DNA of 64,000 bases from Thalassobius vesicularis (GCF_004799325.1 NZ_SSMD01000001.1:1-64000); one strand, 5' to 3'. Positions 1 through 8,763 are shown, counted from the first letter of the stretch. Numbers and translations are program-made. Notes: a model not told the origin generated them from the sequence alone.

Positions 1-498
1 CGGCCGAAGCCTAAGGACCCCGATATGCAGTTGTTTGTTCATCGAATGAACCAAACCGCCCACATATCTCTTCAGATATTATCAATGTCAAAGAGCGCGG
101 AGCCTAAGCCCCAGAGACAAAATCAACCGGAAGCGCCAGTTCTTCTTGGCGCAACCTGCGTCAGATGCCTCAGATTTCGTTCCGAACTTCCCACCGAAGC
201 AACCGCCCCGTCGTTCCGTCCGTCCCACCGTCAAGCGCCTCAGCGCCGCCGGTGAAGGGGGTTCTATGGCTTTCACCAAAGACCCGCAAGCGCTTTTTTC
301 GGAAAAAGTGTGAAATCCCGAAATTTTCCGAGACACCCCAACAAAACAACGTAAAATCAATTAGTTAAATCGCCTGCCTTTTGTGCACCGCATCCTCTGA
401 GGCGTAAAATCCACCGACTAGAGGCCGTTTTCGGCTCGAATCTGATTCCAAATCCCGATTCCACGCAGGGAAAAGGCCGCTTTCGCGGCCCTTTCAGC
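1..498. other. Non-coding stretch at window start
   Basis: No convincing gene is visible. Reading from the window edge, a frame ending GCC-GAA-GCC-TAA at 12-14 could be the last codons of a plus-strand gene that lies outside the window; this cannot be tested here. It is followed by two small perfect hairpins, GTTCAT/ATGAAC (37-51) and ATATCT/AGATAT (64-79), and later by CTTTTT/AAAAAG around 293-308. The open frames in 25-368 have atypical composition and no ribosome binding site. The right end holds the terminator of the minus-strand operon. Confidence 0.5.
470..492 (-). terminator. Rho-independent terminator of the caspase/MORN operon
   Basis: On the minus strand GGCCGC-GAAA-GCGGCC is followed directly by TTTTCC. 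The GNRA-type loop, GC stem and short U-tract lie only a few bases past the stop codon of the MORN protein, so this probably ends the three-gene operon. Confidence 0.75.
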
Positions 499-2322
499 TT
501 AGCAGGAGCTTTCGATGTCTTCAGGCAAGGTACAGACCGCCGGAGTCATCCCGCTTTGGAAGTTCGGGATGCGCGTATGCACCATGAACAGCCGTACCGG
601 AGGCGAGCGGCGGATGCTGCCATCGGCGAATGTCGCTTCCATCTGCATCAGGTGCATCGAGGAGCGTTCCGAGTAGAACTTCAGCCCGCTCAGCAGGCTT
701 TGGATATTCGGGTTGCCACGGAACGGGATGTTGATCCGGTAACCTGCGGCGTCATAGGGCAGGTCCACATCCATATATTGCGGGGCCTGGGTTGCGAAGG
801 CACCACCGTCGCCGCATTCCGCCAGCCCGCCGGGAACCTCGATCGTGCCCAGAACGATATTCACCGCGAATACCTGGGTTTCCTGATGGCGCTCCCCCAG
901 CGCGTCGGTCCAGTCATAGGACAGCTCTCCGATCATGTCGGTCGTCAGGCTGCCGCCGCCCTGCTGGGTGCCTGCCAAACGGGACAGCCCCAGATCCTGC
1001 ACCAGCTTTGCCCGGCAGCTGTCCAGCATATCCGCACTGGGGCAGGTCAGGCGTTTGTTTTCCAGCGTTGCAACATCCACGCCGGCATCGATCAGAGCAT
1101 TGCGGATGCTGACATCCACGCCTTCGTCGAAATCGCCGACCGAAACGTCGAACCAAGGCGTATCGGGGGCCTTGGTCGTGCGCTCCTCCCACTCCACCAG
1201 ATCGGGGTTGCGAAAGCCGACGCGGGCCGTGGCGTTCTCGACCTGGCCCCAGCCGTAATTGACGAAGTGGAAATCGGGGCGGAAGCTGACGCAGCCGAAA
1301 TGCTCGACCGTCGACAGAACGGGGCGCAGATGCGGCACGCTGTATTCCACCGCAAGATCCAGCGAGGCCAGCTTTACCCGGCTGCCATCCGTCGTTGCCA
1401 GACGGAACAGCGTGTGGGCGCGGTTCATCAGCCATTCGTTCGGGCCCATCTGGGCGTATTCCCATTGGCTGGCGATCGGGCCGTCGCCATTCCACGCCTG
1501 ACGCCAGCGCGCTTCGGAGGGCAGGATCAGAACCTCGCCGTTCTGGGCGTAGTGGGTATAGGCGACCTCTTGATTAGCCCCAAGGCGCGGATCGACAATC
1601 ACGGTCATGTCCGTCTTGCCAGCCGCCCCGCCATCTTGGGCCTTTTGCAGCCCGCCGATCCGCGAGTCCGCGTAAACAACGGGTCTGGTGCTGGAGACTT
1701 CTTCGCCCGCATCCATCACCACATCATAGGAAAGCCCGCCGGGTTCGGTCACATGGCCATTGCCATCACGCAGGCCATCGCGGAACCCGCCGATATAGAC
1801 CAGACCATCCGCCGACCGGAAAGAGCCCTGCCCCTCGGCCTTGCCATTCACATACGGCCCTTCGTAGCGGTTGCCCCGCGCGTCCAAGTGCTGGCCCTGA
1901 CCATGCAGAACGCCCGCGACCCAGGTGCCGCTGAAATACGAGCCGTCCCGAAAGCTCAGCTTGCCCGGCCCGTCGAACCGACCGTCCTTCATGGTCCCAT
2001 CATAAGAGTGATGCACCGCGCGCGGGTCATAACTGGGCGCGCCCGAGATGCGCCAACTCAGAACCCCGCGGCCTGTGGCCAGACCTTCGGCATTCACACC
2101 CGGCCAGTTGCCAGCGGCAGGTTCCCAGGTGAATTCCAACGCCATGCCGGGGTTGGGGTCATAGATACGCACCATCCGGCGGGTGACCTCGCGGCTGACC
2201 GGGTCATAGATCACCTGCAACCGTTCCCGCAGATCGGTCGCGGCCTCTTCGGCCCAGACCATCCCGGCCAAAGTCAGACCAGCGGCAACACCGAAAACGA
2301 AACCTTTCATCTTGCTGACCAT
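499..2322 (-). CDS. Exported MORN-repeat protein
   Basis: A 607-residue protein with an N-terminal signal peptide (MVSKMKGFVFGVAAG..., cleavage near WAEE at about residue 25). Four MORN-type repeats are visible at about residues 107-191, with the pattern YxGxxxxGxxxGxG (for example YFSGTWVAGVLHGQGQ at 129-144). MORN repeats usually bind proteins or lipids, or act as scaffolds. The roughly 400 residues after them match no family I recognise; they contain several cysteines and beta-rich stretches. I chose the start at 2322 because AAGGAAGGA precedes it and the signal peptide begins there; an upstream ATG at 2586 would add 88 low-complexity residues inside the neighbouring gene. It is the third gene of the operon, 64 bp after the Memo-CapA gene. 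Confidence 0.8.
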   Translation of the reverse strand: MVSKMKGFVFGVAAGLTLAGMVWAEEAATDLRERLQVIYDPVSREVTRRMVRIYDPNPGMALEFTWEPAAGNWPGVNAEGLATGRGVLSWRISGAPSYDPRAVHHSYDGTMKDGRFDGPGKLSFRDGSYFSGTWVAGVLHGQGQHLDARGNRYEGPYVNGKAEGQGSFRSADGLVYIGGFRDGLRDGNGHVTEPGGLSYDVVMDAGEEVSSTRPVVYADSRIGGLQKAQDGGAAGKTDMTVIVDPRLGANQEVAYTHYAQNGEVLILPSEARWRQAWNGDGPIASQWEYAQMGPNEWLMNRAHTLFRLATTDGSRVKLASLDLAVEYSVPHLRPVLSTVEHFGCVSFRPDFHFVNYGWGQVENATARVGFRNPDLVEWEERTTKAPDTPWFDVSVGDFDEGVDVSIRNALIDAGVDVATLENKRLTCPSADMLDSCRAKLVQDLGLSRLAGTQQGGGSLTTDMIGELSYDWTDALGERHQETQVFAVNIVLGTIEVPGGLAECGDGGAFATQAPQYMDVDLPYDAAGYRINIPFRGNPNIQSLLSGLKFYSERSSMHLMQMEATFADGSIRRSPPVRLFMVHTRIPNFQSGMTPAVCTLPEDIESSC

Positions 2323-2386
2323 GGCATCCTTCCTTGGGTTTTGAATAAAGGCTAGCCGCCATGAGCCGAGTCCGACAAGGGATAAG

Positions 2387-4030
2387 TCAGTTTCCCGCCT
2401 GCGTAAGCTCAAACAGATGCGGCAGCGGCAGTTGCCGGACAAAGACCGTGCCTTGCGGGAACACCCGCACCTCGGCCAATGCACCCGAGCTGTGCGGCGG
2501 CAACTGGTCGAACAGGAAATTGCCCAGCGAGTGCAGCACCACCGTGTCCCCGCCCCCCAGCGCCCGCAGGTCCGTGCTGGCGGCATGAGGATGCGCCCCG
2601 ATCACCACCGCCACGCCGCGTTGGCGCAGCCCCTCGGCCAGATCAGTTTCGCGGGCGGCGGGCTGGGTCACAAATTCCCGCCCCCAGTGCAGAAAGGCGA
2701 TGACCGGGCTGGTCGCGTCCGTATGGATCACGCGGTCCAGCAGCTCGGGCGTCAGTCGGTCCACCGGCGGCACAGCCCGGCCTTCCAGATCGGTCAGCCC
2801 CACCAGCGTCGCCCCCATCAGCGGCAACGCCTCTCCCTGCCCGAACGCGGCGATGCCGAACCGGGCCAGCGCGGCGCGTGTCTCGGCCAGACCGGACTCG
2901 CCGATGTCGCGGGCGTGGTTGTTGGCCAGCGAGACCGCCACCACATTCAACAGCCGCGCCCAGTCGCGCAGCAGATCGGCAGGCATTCCCAGCACCATGT
3001 GATCCAGCCCCGCCGGCATCTGCGGCAGCAGAACGCCCTCAAGATTCAGCACCAGCGGCAGGCCATGCGTGGCCGCCAGCGCAGCCTTGGCGACACGATC
3101 CGAGATCAGCTCGTCACTCAGCAACCCCGGCAGCACCCGGCCCAGGAACAGATCGCCCCCGATCATGAACCGCTGCCCGACAAAGGGCGGCACCTCGGCC
3201 CCTTCGGGCGCATAGGCAGCTACGACATAGCTGGTCGTCTCGGCGATGAACGGCTTGTACAGTTCCTGCATGTTGGCATTCGCCACCACGACCGGTCGCG
3301 CACCCCGCGCACCCAGCAATTTCATCGTGATGTACATCGCACCGGTCGAGTCCACGTGATCCGGCTGCACCAGCCCCGCCACGCCGTCCAGATCCATTGC
3401 CGCCAGCAGGTTCAGCACCTGTTGATCCCGCTGCCGCGCCTCGTGCAGCGGCAGGTAATGCGAATAATCCGTCGCTTGCAGCACCACCGTCTCCGGCCCC
3501 AGCAGGGGTGCCAGTCGCTCGGCAAGCGCGTCCCAATGTTCCCGGCGCGAGTTGATCGAGACCGCCACCGGGATCACACTCACCCCCGGCATCAGCCGCG
3601 CCATGAAGGGCAGCACCGCGCGCAGCCCATGCTCCTTGTCGAACAGGCAGCTATCCTGCACCAACGCGCCATCGATCAGCCCCTCCGCCGCCGGATCGGT
3701 CGGCACCGGCCCCAGCACCGTTTCAAACCCGCGCGCCGTGGTGGCAAAGGGGGCGTCCGAGCGAAAGAAGTGGTCGGGAAACAGCACGATCGCGCGTTTG
3801 ACTCCGGGCCGTGCAGTCATGCGGATCGCGGCGCCCAGAAGCTCGGGCATTTCCAGGTGATGCGGCAGGATCGCGCCGCTGATGCCGTCCACCGGCTTTA
3901 CATCGGCGGACCGCGCCAGACCCGCATCGAAATGCTTGGTCTGAGCGTAGAACGGCGGGAAATCCCCCGCCGGACACTCCGCCCGCGCCATGCCGCCGAT
4001 CAGCAAAAGGACCAGCAGCAGCGCTCTCAT
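2387..4030 (-). CDS. Exported Memo-like/CapA metallophosphatase fusion
   Basis: A 547-residue protein with a signal peptide (1-17). Residues about 45-278 resemble AmmeMemoRadiSam protein B (Memo): LPHH at 55-58, FPDH at 84-87, KEHGL at 132-136 and TDYSHY at 187-192. The family cysteine expected before a glycine (ACG) appears as STG at 228-230. Residues about 283-547 are a CapA/PgsA-type (PGA_cap) calcineurin-like metallophosphatase: GGDLFLGR 291-298, NLEG 329-332, NNH 370-372, HWGRE 448-452, GAHPH 478-482 and SLGNFLFDQ 501-509. Its start overlaps the caspase gene stop by 4 bp (ATGA), so the two are translationally coupled. The substrate is unknown. CapA proteins are linked to polyglutamate or surface polymer metabolism, which need not apply here. 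Confidence 0.8.
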   Translation of the reverse strand: MRALLLVLLLIGGMARAECPAGDFPPFYAQTKHFDAGLARSADVKPVDGISGAILPHHLEMPELLGAAIRMTARPGVKRAIVLFPDHFFRSDAPFATTARGFETVLGPVPTDPAAEGLIDGALVQDSCLFDKEHGLRAVLPFMARLMPGVSVIPVAVSINSRREHWDALAERLAPLLGPETVVLQATDYSHYLPLHEARQRDQQVLNLLAAMDLDGVAGLVQPDHVDSTGAMYITMKLLGARGARPVVVANANMQELYKPFIAETTSYVVAAYAPEGAEVPPFVGQRFMIGGDLFLGRVLPGLLSDELISDRVAKAALAATHGLPLVLNLEGVLLPQMPAGLDHMVLGMPADLLRDWARLLNVVAVSLANNHARDIGESGLAETRAALARFGIAAFGQGEALPLMGATLVGLTDLEGRAVPPVDRLTPELLDRVIHTDATSPVIAFLHWGREFVTQPAARETDLAEGLRQRGVAVVIGAHPHAASTDLRALGGGDTVVLHSLGNFLFDQLPPHSSGALAEVRVFPQGTVFVRQLPLPHLFELTQAGN

Positions 4031-6990
4031 TTCGTGCCCTTCGCCAACAGGAAATTCGAGGTCTGCGAGATGTGATAGAACGGCTCTTGCTTGCTTTGGC
4101 TCAGCCGCACGACCTCATGATAGACGTAATCGGCCAGCCCCAGCAGGCGCACGCCCTCGCCCTTGGGATCGGCGGCGCCCTTCAGCCCCTCCAGCATCGC
4201 GTAGGTGAAAATGCCGTGACCCAGATCAGTGCGTTCGCCCGCCGTGTTGTTCGCCGCCGTGGCCGAGAACACGATCACCCGCGCATCTGCTGCTTCCTTT
4301 TCCAGCTTGGCGTTGAAGGCATTGGCCGCGTGGCACGTATCCAGCACCAGAATGCGGCGGCCCTGGGCATAACCGATCTCCTCCTGAATAACGCTCCAAT
4401 CCACCAGCGAGGAGGTCCGCCATTTGTCCCCCCGCATCTGCGCGTCGGTGGGCAGCAGGAAGTACTGTTCCTCCAGATTCATCCCATGCCCCGCCACGAA
4501 AATCACCGTGGTGTCATCCGGCCCGGGTTTGGCCAGGAAATCCACCAGTTCCGAGGACACGGTGCGCGCATCGGGTTCCAAAACATCCAGCGGGTCCATG
4601 AACAGCGACAGCGCGGCCTGACGCGGGGCGTCATCCTCCAGCACCTCGGGGTTGACCATCACCAGTGTTTCCATCCCGGTATACAGCGGGGCTGAGCGGT
4701 CGCGCAGGACGTTCAGAAACTCCAGCGCGTCAGCGACCGGATAAGCCAGATCGCAGGGCTTGCCGGCGCAGCCCTCGGGCAGTTTGGGGTATTTATTCAC
4801 GCCCACGACCGCGACGAATAGCTTGCCCTTCTTCTCTTCGACCGGGCGCTTCTTGGACAGCGCGATGGCAGAGCGTTCGGTGACATAGCCAAACTCATTC
4901 CGCCCGCTGACGGTGATGCGGTTCTCGCCCTCTTCAACCGGGATCTGGTACAGCAACCGCCCGTCCGAGCCGCCAGCCCGCACCGGACGCACGCTGCGAT
5001 CATTCACCAGAACAGCATAGCCCCAGCTTTCGACCTCTTCCAATGCGGCGCCCGTCACCTCGATCATGGCATAGCCGTCAGGTGCGGGCGGGTCATCGAC
5101 CATCCGAATGTCGAACTCCGGCGGGCGGCGGGTCAGCAACTCGTCCAACTCGCTGTCACTCCCGCGTAGCTCTTTCGCCGCTCCGCTGGCCGAGCCGGTC
5201 AGGATCGCCCGCCGCACGATCTCGGGGCTGTGCAGGTGCTGGCGCAACTGCCGCGCGCGGACATAACGGCCTTCGCGGTCCTGCCCCTGATTGATCTGCC
5301 AGCCGACCAGCCGGTCGCCCTCGGGCGAGGAATGGAAATAGCCCTGCGGCGTCCAGATGATCCAGTCGTCACCAGCAAAGAACATGGTCACGATCAGCTC
5401 ATGCGTTTCCAGGTTCCACAGTTTCAGCGTCTGATCCGCGCTGCCCGACAGCACCCGCCCCGCGCGCGGGGCCACCGCCAGCGCCAGAATATCGCCGGTA
5501 TGGCCGGTGAATTCGCCCGCCACTACGCCATCCAACCCGTAATCCAGCAGGATACCGTTGCCACCACCGTCGATCAGCCGCTCTTGCCCCGGCACGAAAC
5601 TGTAGGCAGAGTGGTAATAACCGTCCTGATCTCCCTTCACGATCGGCACCGTGCCCACGACCAGACGAGAGCCCTCGAACCCGCTGCCCGGCTCGCTTTC
5701 CAGGTTGGGCGTCAGATCGGGCAGCGCCGTCACCGCACGACCCAACCGGGCCGTGCCGCGAACCGAGGGTTTGTCGAAACTGCGCTCGCCCGTGGGCAGG
5801 GTCATCTCTTGCGTCAGCTCACCCATAGCGGCGGGACAGATCGCCTGATCCGGACAGGGATCGTCCAGCCCCCAGCCGATCCGGTCCGCTGCCACCGACA
5901 GCCCAACCGAGGCGACCGGCGCCCCGATCCCGCCCATCACCCGCACCGCGCTGCGCGTGTCCGCCCGCCACAGATGCAACGAATTGCGCCGCCCGCCTGC
6001 CGTCAGCACCACCCCGTCGGGCAGCAGGGCCGAGGCATGGACGCCCGTTTCCTGCGCCGTGTATTCGCCCAGCATCTGGCCGGTCGCCACGTCCCAAACC
6101 TCGGTCCCGTGCGCGCCCGCGCAGCGATAGCCGCAGGACAAGGTCAGCACGTCGCCCGCCAGTGTCATCGCATCCACCCGGAACGGGCGTGGCGGCAGAT
6201 CGGCCAGAACCGTCCCCGTCGCCGCATCGCGCAGGGTCACGCGCCCCTGATCGTCGGCCAGCGCGAACCGCGCGCCATCAGGGCTGACCGCCAAAGCAAT
6301 CAGCGGGAAATCCCACAGCGCCTCGGCATCCGGGGGCGTGATTGCCTCGCCGGTTCCAGTGTCCCAAATCCGCAGCCCGTAATCATATGTCGCCGCGATC
6401 AGCCGCGTCCCGGCATAGCCCAGCTCCGAGACCCGCAGCGCCTCGGTGTCCAGCGTCGCTAACGCCTCGGGCGTATCGGAGAACGGCGCGCGCCAGCGCA
6501 GCACCTGACCGCCCTGCCCGCTGACCGACAGCTCGTCGCGCACCGGATCATAGGCCAGCGCCTCGGCCACGTATTGGTGGCCCTTCAGCACGTTCACCAC
6601 GGCCCCGCTGCGCAGATCGAAGATGCGCACATCCCCGAATGCCTGGTCCGAGGCCAGGTTCGCCCCGAAATACCCCGCCACCGCCACATGCGTCCCGTCC
6701 ACCGACAGCGCCACCGCGTTGACCAGCCCTTCGCTGCCCGGCCCGATCTGGCCACGCAGCACCGCCGTGCTGATCCCCGCCTGCCAATCCCAGACCCGCA
6801 CCGTCTTGTCGTCCGAGGCGCTGACGATCACCGCCCCATCCGCGCTGACATCCACGTCGCGGATCACAGCCCGGTGGCCGCCCGTATCCAGATCCAGATA
6901 GTAGTTTTGCCCGTCAGCCTGACCGGCACTTGGAAAGACGGCCCAAACAACGCTGGCCAACAAGAAAGCAGAGGATCGAAGCGACTGCAT
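4027..6990 (-). CDS. Exported WD40-repeat caspase-like (orthocaspase) protein
   Basis: A 987-residue protein: signal peptide (about 1-26, ending AGQA-DG), a WD40-like beta-propeller region about 35-540 with clear repeats (GHRAVIRDVDVSADG at 38-52, GHTGDILALAVAP at 496-508), a linker, an Ig-like segment about 625-712, then a peptidase C14-type domain about 722-985. The catalytic dyad is visible as His835 in VAGHGMN and Cys886 in LDTCHAANAF, 51 residues apart as in caspases and metacaspases. Prokaryotic caspase homologues cleave proteins and have been tied to regulated proteolysis and cell death; here the signal peptide points to the periplasm. I chose the ATG at 6990 over the GTG at 6996 because GGAAGG is 5 bases upstream. 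First gene of the operon. Confidence 0.88.
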   Translation of the reverse strand: MQSLRSSAFLLASVVWAVFPSAGQADGQNYYLDLDTGGHRAVIRDVDVSADGAVIVSASDDKTVRVWDWQAGISTAVLRGQIGPGSEGLVNAVALSVDGTHVAVAGYFGANLASDQAFGDVRIFDLRSGAVVNVLKGHQYVAEALAYDPVRDELSVSGQGGQVLRWRAPFSDTPEALATLDTEALRVSELGYAGTRLIAATYDYGLRIWDTGTGEAITPPDAEALWDFPLIALAVSPDGARFALADDQGRVTLRDAATGTVLADLPPRPFRVDAMTLAGDVLTLSCGYRCAGAHGTEVWDVATGQMLGEYTAQETGVHASALLPDGVVLTAGGRRNSLHLWRADTRSAVRVMGGIGAPVASVGLSVAADRIGWGLDDPCPDQAICPAAMGELTQEMTLPTGERSFDKPSVRGTARLGRAVTALPDLTPNLESEPGSGFEGSRLVVGTVPIVKGDQDGYYHSAYSFVPGQERLIDGGGNGILLDYGLDGVVAGEFTGHTGDILALAVAPRAGRVLSGSADQTLKLWNLETHELIVTMFFAGDDWIIWTPQGYFHSSPEGDRLVGWQINQGQDREGRYVRARQLRQHLHSPEIVRRAILTGSASGAAKELRGSDSELDELLTRRPPEFDIRMVDDPPAPDGYAMIEVTGAALEEVESWGYAVLVNDRSVRPVRAGGSDGRLLYQIPVEEGENRITVSGRNEFGYVTERSAIALSKKRPVEEKKGKLFVAVVGVNKYPKLPEGCAGKPCDLAYPVADALEFLNVLRDRSAPLYTGMETLVMVNPEVLEDDAPRQAALSLFMDPLDVLEPDARTVSSELVDFLAKPGPDDTTVIFVAGHGMNLEEQYFLLPTDAQMRGDKWRTSSLVDWSVIQEEIGYAQGRRILVLDTCHAANAFNAKLEKEAADARVIVFSATAANNTAGERTDLGHGIFTYAMLEGLKGAADPKGEGVRLLGLADYVYHEVVRLSQSKQEPFYHISQTSNFLLAKGTK

Positions 6991-7226
6991 CGTCACCTTC
7001 CCGCAATGAAAAAAACGGCGAATGGAATCTCGAAAATGCGCAAGTTATCTGCCTTTATCGCCTGATCCTGGCCTCACATCCAATAGCCCGCGCAACACAT
7101 TGGCGCGATCACCCGCCCATAAAGGCAGCCCCGGCCGCTCTATTCAAGCACACGTTGCCGGCCAAGGCTGGCGATGCCAATCCAGCCGGTGTACCGTGGC
7201 CGGGACACATACTCGAAAGGCCCCCC
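6991..7226. promoter_or_regulatory. Divergent intergenic region, caspase operon / DUF4202 gene
   Basis: This 236-bp gap separates the minus-strand caspase operon from the plus-strand DUF4202 gene and must hold promoters for both. It is locally richer in A and T near 7008-7050. I see no clear palindrome that would name a regulator. Confidence 0.4.
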
Positions 7227-7790
7227 ATGTCCGACCGTCTGCAAACCGTTCTGACCGCGATCGACACCGCCAACGCCGCTGATCCCGGATACGAGATGGA
7301 GCGCCCCGCCGCCCTGCTATACGGCGAACGCATGACCGAGGAACTGTTGCGCCTGTTCCCCGATGCCTCGGAACGTCTGCGCATCGCAGCGCGCGGTCAG
7401 CACGTCGAACGCTGGCTTCTGCCGCGCAAAGACTACCCCGAGGGGCGCACCGGTTACCTGGACTGGCGCCGCGAACAGGGCCGCCGTCATGGCGAACGTT
7501 TGGCCGGCATGATGGCCGAGGCTGGCTATTCCGAGGAAGATCAGGAAAAGGTCCGCGTGATGCTGCGCAAGGAAGGCATCAAACGCGACCCCGAGGTGCA
7601 GGCGCTTGAGGATGTGATCTGCTTCACCTTCCTCAAGTGGTATTTCCAGCCCTTCGCGGGCACGCAATCCCCCGAAGCGCTGGAAAAAATCGTCATCCGC
7701 ACGGCGCGCAAGATGTCCGCCGAAGCCCGCGCCCGGGTGCTGGACGAATTCGACCTGCCCGAGCCCTTCGCCGCGGCCTTCCGCGCCTGA
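7227..7790 (+). CDS. DUF4202 domain-containing protein
   Basis: A 187-residue cytoplasmic protein. The segments YGERMTEELLRLFPDA, IAARGQHVERWLLPR, YPEGRTGYLDWRR and DPEVQALEDVICFTFLKWY are characteristic of the DUF4202 family, whose biochemical role I do not know. Conserved His and Asp residues in an all-helical context suggest a metal- or phosphate-dependent enzyme, but that is inference. The start at 7227 has GAAAGG six bases upstream. The gene ends 3 bp before the stop of convergent znuA. No signal peptide is present, unlike the neighbouring caspase operon. Confidence 0.8.
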   Translation: MSDRLQTVLTAIDTANAADPGYEMERPAALLYGERMTEELLRLFPDASERLRIAARGQHVERWLLPRKDYPEGRTGYLDWRREQGRRHGERLAGMMAEAGYSEEDQEKVRVMLRKEGIKRDPEVQALEDVICFTFLKWYFQPFAGTQSPEALEKIVIRTARKMSAEARARVLDEFDLPEPFAAAFRA

Positions 7791-7793
7791 TCG

Positions 7794-8705
7794 TTACGTA
7801 CAGTCGCGGATGCTCTCGGCCAGGTCGCGCAGCATCTGCGCGTACAGCGGCCAGCCCGGCGCCTGATTGGCGCCCAGCGGGTCCAGCGTGGCGACATTTA
7901 CGCCTGCCTCGGTGACCGTGTTGATCAGGCCGGGGTTAAACTGAGGCTCGGTGAAAACGCAGGTGACATTCATCTGCGTCACCGTCTGGCGGATTTCGGC
8001 GATCCGCTTGGCGCTGGGGTCCGAGGCATCCGACAACGAGATCGCGCCCGCAGCCGACAGGCCAAAACGGTTCTCGAAATAGTGAAAGGCATCGTGGAAC
8101 ACGATGAACTTCAACCCCGCCGCATCAGCCAGAGTTGCGGTCAATTCAGCAGTCAAAGCGTCCAGCTCCGCCCGCCCCTCGGCGGCATTGGCGGCGTAGC
8201 GCGTGGCGTTTTCCGGGTCGATCTGGCCCAGCGTATCCGCAATCGCGCCCAGCCAGACCCAGGCGTTCATCGGGTCCAGCCACGCATGGGGATCACCCTC
8301 GTCATGGCCGTGCTCATCCGCATGCGCCCCCCCCTCGGCCTCATGCTCATGCGCCTCGAACGTCGCGCCCTCGCGGAACTCCAGCACGGTCGTGCCCGGC
8401 ACCTGCAGCAATTCGACGACCGTCGCCTTATCGCCCAGCGTTTCCAGCGGCCCTTCCAGCCAAGGCTCCAGCCCCTCGCCCATCCAGAACACCGCCTGCG
8501 CCCTGTCCAGCGCCGCCGCCCGCGACGGCCGCAGCGCGTATCCATGCGGCGAGGCGCCCGGCTCCACCAGCAGCGCCGGTTCCCCGACGCCCTGCATCAC
8601 CCGCGCCACCAGCGCATGTATCGGAGCAATATCCGCCACCACCTGAGGCACCTCGGCCTGCGCCGCACCCGCCAACAGAAACGCCCCTGCAAAGGCCAGC
8701 CGCAT
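7794..8705 (-). CDS. znuA: Zinc ABC transporter substrate-binding protein ZnuA
   Basis: A 303-residue periplasmic zinc-binding protein that delivers zinc to ZnuBC. Signal peptide about 1-17 (LLAGAAQAEV). Likely zinc ligands of the cluster A-I family are His54 (SPHGYAL), His140 (DPHAWLD) and His204 (VFHDAF). Between them, at about 119-134, lies the acidic His-rich loop typical of ZnuA proteins (HEHEAEGGAHADEHGHDEG). It is transcribed away from zur-znuC-znuB across a shared control region, the usual arrangement. The start at 8705 begins a clean signal peptide; open frame continues upstream but runs into the control region and zur. Confidence 0.95.
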   Translation of the reverse strand: MRLAFAGAFLLAGAAQAEVPQVVADIAPIHALVARVMQGVGEPALLVEPGASPHGYALRPSRAAALDRAQAVFWMGEGLEPWLEGPLETLGDKATVVELLQVPGTTVLEFREGATFEAHEHEAEGGAHADEHGHDEGDPHAWLDPMNAWVWLGAIADTLGQIDPENATRYAANAAEGRAELDALTAELTATLADAAGLKFIVFHDAFHYFENRFGLSAAGAISLSDASDPSAKRIAEIRQTVTQMNVTCVFTEPQFNPGLINTVTEAGVNVATLDPLGANQAPGWPLYAQMLRDLAESIRDCT

Positions 8706-8723
8706 TGTCTCGCTCCATGTGAT

Positions 8724-8763
8724 TGTATAACGTAACACCGCTTGATATATGTTACAGTATATC
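8724..8763. promoter_or_regulatory. Putative paired Zur boxes between znuA and zur
   Basis: Two related AT-rich near-palindromes lie between the divergent starts. TGTATAACGTAACA at 8724-8737 reads TGTTACGTTATACA on the other strand, close to the core of GATATATGTTACAGTATATC at 8744-8763, which itself has perfect 6-bp arms (GATATA/TATATC). Zur operators in this class are AT-rich palindromes with GTTAY cores, so repression of both znuA and zur-znuCB under zinc sufficiency is likely. The exact Zur consensus for this organism is not known to me. Confidence 0.55.

Noticed and set aside
556-2355. A 599-codon plus-strand open frame opposite the MORN gene
   Set aside because: It mirrors the minus-strand gene, has low-complexity Arg/Ala/His-rich composition and no domain; a shadow frame of high-GC coding DNA.
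2323-2586. An 88-residue N-terminal extension of the MORN protein
   Set aside because: It would lie in the neighbouring gene, is low complexity, and would hide a good signal peptide that has its own ribosome binding site.
2417-4075. A 552-codon plus-strand frame opposite the Memo-CapA gene
   Set aside because: Its product is dominated by Arg, Gln and His with no fold-like pattern, while the opposite strand has two recognisable metalloenzyme domains.
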